Assembly (NCBI RefSeq): GCF_029784165.1
Contig: NC_073696.1
Coordinates: 6,448,001-6,512,000 of the forward strand
DNA: 64,000 nt
Reading direction: 5' to 3'
Source of the DNA: Wyeomyia smithii
Taxonomy: Eukaryota > Arthropoda > Insecta > Diptera > Culicidae
Within the stretch, counting starts at the first letter, position 1, and each line of letters starts with the position of its first letter. The notes under the pieces were generated by a model, which saw only the letters and a list, made by a program, of their open reading frames with translations, searched no databases and was not told the origin of the DNA. The position numbers were made by a program, and so were the translations under genes. Below are positions 56,904 to 64,000 of this stretch, in pieces.

Positions 56904-57036
56904 TGCACTCAAGGCAATATCAAATACGAGCTTCTGCGAGGAACAAGTGGCCTTAGCGTTTGTAATCTTAGAAATTTATCTCTTGTTGTTTTTTGCTTAA
57001 GAATACTTTAACGTGGAGTTTGAACATTGAAGTAGC

Positions 57037-57042
57037 TTTATT
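57037..57042 (-). terminator. Polyadenylation signal of the mannosidase gene
   Basis: AATAAA on the minus strand, about 36 bases after the mannosidase stop. It lies in the 174-bp gap between the converging stops. Confidence 0.6.
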
Positions 57043-57077
57043 GTATGAAGTTTTATGACAATGACACTATGTTAAAA

Positions 57078-57452
57078 TCAATAGTTGAACTTCATTTCCA
57101 TGATGAACGTCCGAATCTCCATCGGGCCCAGGGTGACTACATTGGAATCGTCATGCTGGGGTGCGCTCTGGCTGGCGGGTTCCTCCAACTGCGGGACGGG
57201 ATCGGCGTAGAACTTTAGCCGGGATTTGTCCTCTTTCCATTGGTTGCCACCCAAGGTGGTTTCACGGATACTGTAGATATCGAATGCAGAGAAAAGCGTC
57301 TTCAGGTTGATAGTGACCTGTGAAGAGTACAAGGGATCTTCGTTCTTCTCAAGCAGATGCTCGAAGCGCACCAGATAAGTGTACGGCTGCTTCCACGGTT
57401 CAAACGTTAGAAGGTTTACGTTCATAGGTAGCGATTCTGATAGAGCTGAGAA
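57078..57452 (-). CDS. MAN2B1: Lysosomal alpha-mannosidase, last exon
   Basis: 125 codons in phase 0: FSALSESLPMNVNLLTFEPW, TYLVRFEHLLEKNED, then VTIN.KTLFS, to EIRTFIMEMKFNY and stop. This is the C-terminal beta domain of GH38 lysosomal mannosidases. Acceptor TTTTTACCAG at 57453. Confidence 0.93.
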   Translation of the reverse strand, partial: FSALSESLPMNVNLLTFEPWKQPYTYLVRFEHLLEKNEDPLYSSQVTINLKTLFSAFDIYSIRETTLGGNQWKEDKSRLKFYADPVPQLEEPASQSAPQHDDSNVVTLGPMEIRTFIMEMKFNY

Positions 57453-57512
57453 CTGGTAAAAAAGTATTATAAAATTGTACTGATTCTACAAGTAAAGTCA
57501 ATTTCAACTTAC

Positions 57513-59193
57513 GACACTTCTGAAATTCGTCTGCCAAGCGTTGTACGGAACTTCAGTGGCATCGCTGACAAACACCCAAGCAGGGGTGTGCACCTGATTC
57601 TGAAGGAAGCGTTCCTTCGTCTTCATAGTTGGCGATTGGGTAGCTTTAGAACCGAACATCAAATAATGCTTTCCTCGTGCGATCAGCCCTGTATCATAAG
57701 CAGTTTCGTTCAGTGCCTCACCAACGCCAAACGCATCGTCCATCAGCAATCGACGATGAACCATCAGCTCCAGTACACCATCCTCCATGCTGGTTCCTCC
57801 TTGAGCTCGATCATTCAAAACTGCCATCCGCCAGTTATCATCTTCTAGGGCGATCTTCGCCGTCACCGGATAATAATTACCAGGGACTGGCTCCAGCAGT
57901 TCCACATCCCAAGTATCACGATGATTTCGCACTCTCTTTATCATTTCCCTACCGTTGGCATCCGTCCAGAAGACCCCATTGGATTTAATATCCGACTGAT
58001 AACGAGTAATAATTTCTTTTCCAATTTCATCCTCAACCGGAATCGGTCCGACCATCCACTCGAACTCAACGTGCTGCTCGTCCTCGTAGACGCGAATCAC
58101 CTGACTGATCCACTCGTTAAACACCTGATGAACTTCCTGGACGTGATCACCCATGTAAACTTCCAGCCGAACTGAGTCGGTGACATGTTTTTCCGTTCCA
58201 TTTGGTCGTAGAATGTACGCTCCGGATGAACGGTTCTTAGCCTCACGATTATCACCGAGAGCTCCCTCGTAGTACAGGAAATCCTGGTGCAGCCAGTGAC
58301 TTTCACCGTTGATGTTGATCAAATTTAGGAAACCATTGTTGTTGAAATACACCGAAAGATGTTTGTTTCCAATGCTGATAATCTGCTGAGCGTTGGTGTC
58401 ATCGCGTGCTTTCGCATCGTATTTTTCCGTAACGTAGAAGGACGCATAGCCCATCGGAGGAATTTCGTCCGCTAAAAATACGAGTTCTTGGTTCGCAATA
58501 CTATCCCGCGAGTTGAGACTGAATACAGTTGCCGGTATGGGAATCATTTGAATGGAAATGTCGACACCCGCCGCGTTCTTGACCGAGTAGCTGTTACCGT
58601 TCACCGGAAGTCTTACATAGTGATACGTAGAATGTCCCAACGGGTTGTATAAGGTTACCACAAACGACTCCTTAGTTTCTGAAGTCACACAGTGACTTAT
58701 GTTCAAAAGGTGACACGACTCAAAGGTAACCTGCGGAGGGGGAACGTCAACTTTACGAGTTAACTCGTTCAACGCAATGTTTGTGTTTTCGGTGCAAGCT
58801 TCGAACGCCACGTGCAGCATTCTGGCGTAATCATCGGCAACATGTTGCTTTTCGGTTCCGGTGATCGCATCGTGATGCTGCATAACTCCAATCGCTTCGC
58901 GTAAAACGGTGAGACGATTCTGGAAGTAGCTTGATCGAGTGGCCGTCGACAGAGCGGTCAACTGTTTGCAGACTTGTAGGAGGTGATTTCCGAGACGTTC
59001 GAATCGCTTGGAAGTTGGGCGCGAGGTGAAATACCCCGTCCAGTAGGTGTACGGATCCGAACCGTACGGGAAGAAATCGTCCGTTTTGGTGGGCCAGGTG
59101 AGGTCGGTATCGTGCAGTGCCTTTAGGTAGCAGGTTGGCGTTGAGTAGAAGGCATTCACCATCACCCCTTGCTCTTGGCGGGCGTTGGTGTAT
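57513..59193 (-). CDS. MAN2B1: Lysosomal alpha-mannosidase, third visible exon
   Basis: 561 codons holding the end of the catalytic domain and the middle and beta domains. HHDAITGTEKQHVADD carries the zinc-binding histidine and the HHD motif typical of family GH38. FYSTPTCYLKALHD, DFFPYGSDPYTYWTGYFTSR and HVEFEWMVGPIPVEDEIGKE are conserved substrate-site and core segments. Several Asn-X-Ser/Thr sites fit a glycosylated lysosomal enzyme. Acceptor CTACTTTAG, donor GTC|GTAAGT at 57512. The symbol is that of the vertebrate orthologue group; which mosquito paralogue this is I cannot tell. Confidence 0.95.
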
Positions 59194-59251
59194 CTAAAGT
59201 AGGAAGTAAAAGACTGTATCAATCAGTTTGATTTATAGTAGGAAAACTTAC

Positions 59252-59385
59252 TTGATAAGTTTGTCCATGTTCTTGAAGTACATGCCGGCATCCTGGTAAG
59301 TAAAATCACCGCCCATGGTTAGGATCAGATTGTTCGAGTGATACTTCTCGGCCATTCCGTAAACCCACTCAAGAAAAACGTCGAT
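59252..59385 (-). CDS. MAN2B1: Lysosomal alpha-mannosidase, second visible exon
   Basis: 134 bases, phase 0 to phase 2: IDVFLEWVYGMAEKYHSNNL then ILTMGGDFTYQDAGMYFKNM and DKLIK. The GGDF(T/Q)YQ.A segment is conserved in GH38 enzymes. Introns on either side are 58 and 55 bp. Confidence 0.93.
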
Positions 59386-59440
59386 CTAAAATGGTCCACA
59401 ATTATTGAAAAAGTCTTTGCTAAGAATAACAGGAACATAC

Positions 59441-60151
59441 CCTTTCCTCCACATTATTCTCCGCACTCTCAGCTCCGTCCAAAATAGGTTCATCCGAACA
59501 GAGCACATCGTAGCAGAAACCAGGCGGAGCCTGGTACAGAGTGTACAAAATAGTTGTGAACATATCACTATCCTCTAGGTTAGCACTAGATTTCCAAATC
59601 AGCTCCGTCTTCTTGCTGGCTTCCCGCTTGGCCCGATCAGCATGATCAAGTCGAGCGAAGAACATGCCATCGTAACCCATCTGCGCCAGCATTGAGGCAT
59701 GCTCCCGCGAATGCCCGAACGGATCAATCTGCCAGCCCGCCCGCGGTCGGCCGCACTCTCCGAAGGTATCGTTTAGCAGTCCCAGTCCCCATGTGAACTG
59801 ATCGATTAAACTCTGATAGTGTGCCGCAGCCTCATCATTCATACTCCACGCTCCATTAACGAATTCCAACCGTCCCTCCTGGACCAACTGCTTTACGTCT
59901 GCCTGCGTTTGGGGTGATTGCTCATCCCACCATTTAAAGAAGAAAGCCGACTCGACGTAGATGAACTTGCGTTCCGGGTTGTGCAGCAGGGCATCGATCA
60001 CGGAGTCCAGAATATATTGGACACCGGCCCGCTGGATGCTAGTTCTGCTGCCATAGTAGTATTGATCGACCGTCTTTAGCCATCCGACATCGTCGTGGGT
60101 GTGCGGGACAAGGTGAAGGTTGAGCATTCCTTTGCGTGCCGTTGGACAGGA
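59441..60151 (-). CDS. MAN2B1: Lysosomal alpha-mannosidase, first visible exon (catalytic domain)
   Basis: 237 codons. The segment starts SCPTARKGMLNLHLVPHTHD and continues DVGWLKTVDQYYYG; the HTHDD histidine and aspartate bind the catalytic zinc. WQIDPFGHSREHASM holds the nucleophile aspartate. The enzyme removes alpha-linked mannose from N-glycans in lysosomes. A stop lies in frame just upstream (TAA before TGTCATTACAAG), so the codons start at the acceptor ACAAG at 60152. The expected signal peptide and ..CGY lead-in must come from an exon further upstream (right), which I do not find before the Loa element. Donor AGG|GTATGT at 59440. The visible exons give 966 residues. Confidence 0.95.
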
Positions 60152-60553
60152 CTTGTAATGACATTATAATAAGTTGAAGGTTTTTTAATAATTATTCTAT
60201 CTATTTCTTTGATAATTATGATTGATCTTATAGCAAGAATGACATATATTACTAGCATTTTATAAAATCTTTAAATTGATTCAAATCTCTGATTCATTAC
60301 ACTTTTTTAGGGTTGTAAAGGATATCCGCATCCGCAAATGCGGAACATCCGCATGAAAATTGACATCCGCATCAACATCTGCATCCGTAGTCACATATCC
60401 GCATCAGCATCATACCATGCGGATATTGAAATAAAATATCGCTTCATAAAATATTGCAGAAAAATTTTCCTTGGTGTATTTACTGCTCGCCGAAATAACT
60501 TTTGTACTGGGGAGAAGCATGGTTATGTGAAAAAAGCAAAATAGAATAACACA
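60152..60553. repeat. Intron or flank with ATCCGCAT repeat words
   Basis: 60313-60425 is a degenerate copy of the MITE that follows: GGATATCCGCATCCGCAAATG, then ACATCCGCATCAACATC words. No signal-peptide exon of the mannosidase is recognised here. Confidence 0.55.
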
Positions 60554-60704
60554 AGGGATGCTACGGATATCCGCATCTGCATCCGCGAATGCGGGACATC
60601 CGCATGAAAATTGACATACTCATCAACATCTGCATCCGTAATCACATGTCCGCATCCGCATCTGCATCTGCAGATGTCTAAAAAATCACATCCGTAACAT
60701 CCCT
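60554..60704. mobile_element. 151-bp MITE with ATCCGCATC-rich interior
   Basis: Ends AGGGATGCTACGGAT at the left and AGGGATGTTACGGAT read inward from the right. The interior is dense in CCGCATC/CTGCATC words, and 60313-60425 is a related copy without clear ends. No certain target duplication. Confidence 0.65.
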
Positions 60705-61056
60705 GCACTTTTTCACCATTAATATTACATTCGATCTAACTGAAATTTAGAACTCCGCCTGTTACGATTCTCTTGGTTCAGTTTAGCCTTTACGAATAGA
60801 CTTGAATTATTGAGAACTGTAGCAGAGGGTCCAAAGCCCCTGTAGAAGAGGATGGTTGCAACAGCTCTTAACCATGGCTGTTGCGTAAAATCCAATGGCT
60901 AAAACCCCTAAGCTAAGGTGTTATGCGACCCGTGCCGATGGATGACGTGGTGGGGGGGGGGGGGGGTTTAAGAAATACCCAGCCTCTAACGGAGCCTGTG
61001 GAGTACCAGGGCACCCTTCACAGTAATTAGCCCTTACTGCATCACGCGGGTCACTG
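60705..61056 (+). mobile_element. 5' UTR of a Loa-clade element, with a G run
   Basis: Probable untranslated leader before ORF1. A run of about 17 G lies at 60951-60967; the exact left end of the element is not set. Confidence 0.5.
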
Positions 61057-62679
61057 ATGCAGCGGACTCTTCTTTACCCAGCGACTCGTGGGAATTTTAT
61101 GAACGACAAAACTTCACAAAATTCGGCCACCGGCAGCCTTTCTTTGCCGGAACCCATGGACTCATCGGAGCGTAGTCCAATAAAAACAAACGCACCGGGC
61201 AGAACGGAGGAGATGGAGCATGAGGATGATTTCAACCTCGACAGCGAATCGCTGGACGGAGGACCCTCGGCTTCATCCTTAATCCTACTTTCTCCACAAG
61301 GGAATGACGAAAGTCAAATGGACTTAGTTCCCGGTCCACAGACAAGGCCCGATGACGAAGGGAAACCCGAATCATCGGCACCCCTTGTCAAGCGACTTTC
61401 AAATGCGCAAAGGCGGCGACTGAGCAAAAATCTCCGCTCCGGTCTCTCGTACGAAGAAGCCAGGAAGCTGGCCCTCCTTCCAACAGAGCAGCCTGCTCAA
61501 TCGAACCAAGTTGCCGTCAAGCGACAGCGGTCGGACGACTTGGTGTCACCAAACACCAGTACTAAGTGTCCACAGCCTAAAAAACTGCGGAACGGCACTG
61601 GTTTGGGGTCATCGGGTTCGAAGCCGCTCCCGAAGGCCACATATAGGGACATGGTGGGAGCTATAAGCCTTGCGGTTACTTCTGCTACCCACCCCAGCTC
61701 CCTACTCACAACGGACCAGCTTCAGGCTGTCCAGACCTCCATCCTCGATCACACTGCGGACCAGGAAAATCCAACCACCAAGCCCAAGTTTAACGGTTGC
61801 CATCTAAAAAATGGCTTCCTGCAACTTGCCTGTGCCGACAACGACACAGTGCAGTGGTTGGAAAGGGAGGTACCTTCTCTCGTACCATGGGAGGGAGCAC
61901 AACTTCGTGTATACCACATGAAGGATCTGCCGAAGGCCAGACGGTATGTCGGTTACTTCGCGGACAGTGCGAACTCTCCGGACGAGAAGATTCTTCGTTC
62001 ACTCCAGAATCAGAACGACCATCTCTCTACCAAAATGTGGCGAGTCTGTAACCGCAAATTGGTAAAGACCTTGGTCGAACTAGTTCTGGATATTGACGAA
62101 GAATCGGCCAAACTCGTTGAGAGTAGAAATTATGAACTGCACTACGGTTTCGGCAAAGCACGCATCCGAAAGGTAAGCGGAAGGCCGAACGTCACAGGCA
62201 GGAAAGACTCCGTCGCAATGTCAGGGAAGGTACGTGCGGGTAACTCCTCCGGGAGTACTCTGCCACCACCCAGGCAAAACGATCCTGCGAATGGGCTAAA
62301 GGTTCGCGTGGGAAACTCCTCCGGGAGTGCCCCACAACCACCCAAACGCAACCCTGCGATTGGGAAGGTACGCGCAGGATGCTCCCCCGTGAGTGCCCTG
62401 TCACCACCCAAAAAACGCAACCCCGCGGCTGCTCGGACGGTTCCGCCGAAGACTCGCAAGAGTGTGAAGCATCAACCACCGAAAAGTCGCACCCCCCGGA
62501 GTCAAAAACCGCCACAGTGTGCGCGACGACCTTCTGTTCCCAATCGACTGCTGCAACCGAAGCCGAACAGTGAGGAAGAGCAACTTCCATCAACCAGCCA
62601 AACCGCTGTTGGCAGCCGTCAGCCAATACCAGGATCATCTTCCGATCCGGACAAAGACGGCAACTTCGCTGCAAAGTGA
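61057..62679 (+). CDS. Loa/Lian-like retrotransposon ORF1
   Basis: 540 residues, open throughout, ATG at 61057. The N-terminal third is acidic and Ser/Pro-rich. RLSNAQRRRLSKNLRSGLSY is a basic helix. KATYRDMVGAISLAV to YGFGKARIRKV (about residues 195-370) matches the domain catalogued as DUF4780, found in ORF1 of insect Loa-type elements. The C-terminal third is basic with three repeats of a VRAGNSSGS..PPP(R/K) unit (residues about 390-450). There is no CCHC knuckle. Presumably it binds the element RNA. The stop at 62677-62679 lies next to the ORF2 start region. Confidence 0.85.
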   Translation: MQRTLLYPATRGNFMNDKTSQNSATGSLSLPEPMDSSERSPIKTNAPGRTEEMEHEDDFNLDSESLDGGPSASSLILLSPQGNDESQMDLVPGPQTRPDDEGKPESSAPLVKRLSNAQRRRLSKNLRSGLSYEEARKLALLPTEQPAQSNQVAVKRQRSDDLVSPNTSTKCPQPKKLRNGTGLGSSGSKPLPKATYRDMVGAISLAVTSATHPSSLLTTDQLQAVQTSILDHTADQENPTTKPKFNGCHLKNGFLQLACADNDTVQWLEREVPSLVPWEGAQLRVYHMKDLPKARRYVGYFADSANSPDEKILRSLQNQNDHLSTKMWRVCNRKLVKTLVELVLDIDEESAKLVESRNYELHYGFGKARIRKVSGRPNVTGRKDSVAMSGKVRAGNSSGSTLPPPRQNDPANGLKVRVGNSSGSAPQPPKRNPAIGKVRAGCSPVSALSPPKKRNPAAARTVPPKTRKSVKHQPPKSRTPRSQKPPQCARRPSVPNRLLQPKPNSEEEQLPSTSQTAVGSRQPIPGSSSDPDKDGNFAAK

Positions 62680-62690
62680 GCAGCCTTCGC

Positions 62691-62810
62691 TGCGTGCAAG
62701 CGAATCTCCATCACGCAAAAGGCGCCTCGGGTGTTCTTTGCAGGAGATTCGCCAAAGAGCAGCTAGCGGCTGCTTTCATCCAGGAGCCGTGGATCAACGA
62801 ATCCTGTTGA
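62691..62810 (+). pseudogene. Loa ORF2 N-terminal stub (endonuclease start)
   Basis: Reads CVQANLHHAKGASGVLCRRF then AKEQLAAAFIQEPWIN, the conserved beginning of Loa/Lian-type apurinic endonucleases (QANLHH.K.A...L......A..IQEPW). It meets a stop at 62808. The rest of the endonuclease domain is missing: the sequence after about 62803 belongs to the linker before the RT, in another frame. Confidence 0.8.
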
Positions 62811-64000
62811 CCTGAATTCGGCAGCAAATGATCTACAAAACAGAATCATGGATGCTTTCGACGCTAACTGTCCACTAACACAGCGGTCAGTATGCCGTGA
62901 CGTACCCTGGTGGAATGATCAACTTAGCGACCTTCGTCGGGAAACTAGGCGGTTGTTCAACAGGGCAAAAGTCACGTCTAACTGGGACGACTACAGGGCG
63001 TCCCTCACTAAATACAACGCCGAGCTACGCAAGGCTAAACGGAAATCCAGAGTTAGTTTCTGTGAAAGAATCCAAACTCTGCCGGAAGCTACGCGGCTCC
63101 AAAAGGCGATGTCCAAAGACCATACTAACGGTTTAGGACAGGTGAGGAAAGAGGATGGATGCCTCACTGTCACTACCAAGGAAACGCTGGAGGTTCTTAT
63201 AAACACCCACTTTCCTGGATCGACAGAGACCGAAGAACTGAATAGTGATGGGTCGCGGCAGGACAATTCGAGACATATGGCGTCTCGGGAGTCCATCCTG
63301 CTGGCCCGTCGACTGTTCACGGAAGCTTCAATAGGTTGGGCTCTAAGCTCATTCGACCCTATGAAGTCTCCTGGTCCAGACGGCATACTACCCATCTTTC
63401 TACAAAAATCGGCCGCAGTTATCATGTCCGAACTCATCAACCTCTTCAGAGCCAGCTTTATCCTGGGCCATATTCCGGATAACTGGCTGAAGGTGAAGGT
63501 AGTGTTTATCCCCAAAGTTGGAAGAAAGGACAAACCCTACCTAAAACTTTCAGACCCATAAGTCTGACTTCATCGCTTCTCAAGTTGACGGAGAAAATAA
63601 TGGATAAATATATCCGTGATGAGTTTCTTAAAGACTCCCCGCTGAACAGGAACCAACATGCCTATCAAAGCGGCAAGTCAACAGAAACTGCTCTTCACAG
63701 CTTAGTGACGTTGATTGAAAAGTCCCTAAGTTATCAGGAGACGGCGCTATGTGCCTTTCTTGATATTGAAGGGGCCTTCGATAACACGTCCTTTGCATCA
63801 ATCGATACGGCTCTTTCTCATAAGGGAATCGACCAAACTTCAAGGAACTGGATACACGCAATGCTCTCTAGCAGAGTGATCACAGCAACCTTGGGAGATT
63901 CGTCTGTAACAATGTCAGTGATCAAGGGGTGTCCGCAAGGAGGAGTTCTCTCGCCCATGTTATGGTCACTAGTTGTCGACGCACTTCTCAACAAGCTTTC
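62806..64000 (+). pseudogene. Loa ORF2 linker and reverse transcriptase (runs off the edge)
   Basis: VDLNSAANDLQNRIMDAFDA then PWWNDQLSDLRRETRRLFNR is the pre-RT linker. RT motifs: FDPMKSPGPDGILPIFLQ, NWLKVKVVFIPKVGRK; then a one-base frameshift near 63545. In the new frame: FRPISLTSSLLKLTEKIMDK, NQHAYQSGKSTETALHSLV, CAFLDIEGAFDNTSF, GCPQGGVLSPMLWSLVVDAL. The YQSGKSTETALH and EGAFDNT forms fit the Loa clade. The YADD box and any RNase H lie beyond the window. Confidence 0.88.

Overview
The window looks like culicine mosquito (Aedes or Culex type) nuclear DNA. Short 55-75 bp introns sit next to introns of 18-20 kb packed with transposons. The repeats include Loa/Lian-like and I-clade retrotransposons, tRNA-derived SINEs (one resembling Feilai), hAT-, pogo- and Harbinger-like TIR elements and foldback elements. 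Genus is an inference from repeat content and gene structure; I could not search databases.

Two cellular genes are present. The first, on the plus strand, is a cGMP-dependent protein kinase (Pkg21D/DG1-like). Eleven coding exons run from 7546 to 56903, every splice phase fits, and the joined product is about 1,248 residues. Its order is a long low-complexity N-terminus, a leucine zipper, an inhibitory segment, two cGMP-binding domains, an AGC kinase domain and the C-terminal tail. The second, on the minus strand, is a lysosomal alpha-mannosidase (GH38). Four exons run from 60151 down to 57078, and the signal-peptide exon is not visible in the window. The two genes converge tail to tail with 174 bp between stop codons.

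Layout: 1-7.0 kb is repeat-rich flank with a 3.4 kb foldback element that carries a nested pogo-like element. 7.5-8.9 kb is kinase exon 1. 8.9-26.9 kb is intron 1, with an 11-bp-period minisatellite, SINEs, a hAT MITE, decayed histone-cluster DNA (an H2A pseudogene, an H2B tail, histone-like promoters and 3' stem-loops) and other TIR elements. 26.9-28.5 kb holds exons 2-4. 28.5-34.4 kb is one I-clade retrotransposon with a 12-bp target duplication, inserted into what would otherwise be a 62-bp intron. 34.5-36.1 kb holds exons 5-9. 36.1-56.5 kb is intron 9, with foldback elements, SINEs, MITEs, a copia LTR element missing its reverse-transcriptase core and RT relics. 56.5-56.9 kb holds exons 10-11. 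57.1-60.2 kb is the mannosidase. 60.9-64.0 kb is a Loa-clade retrotransposon that lacks its endonuclease domain and runs off the right edge.

The kinase would transduce cGMP signals in the cytosol and the mannosidase would trim N-glycans in lysosomes; nothing in the sequence links the two functionally. I found no wholly new multi-gene system. The most unusual structures are the histone-derived units that keep promoter and 3' stem-loop but lack a histone reading frame, the element with inverted minisatellite arms at 41.5-42.4 kb, and the internally deleted retrotransposons.
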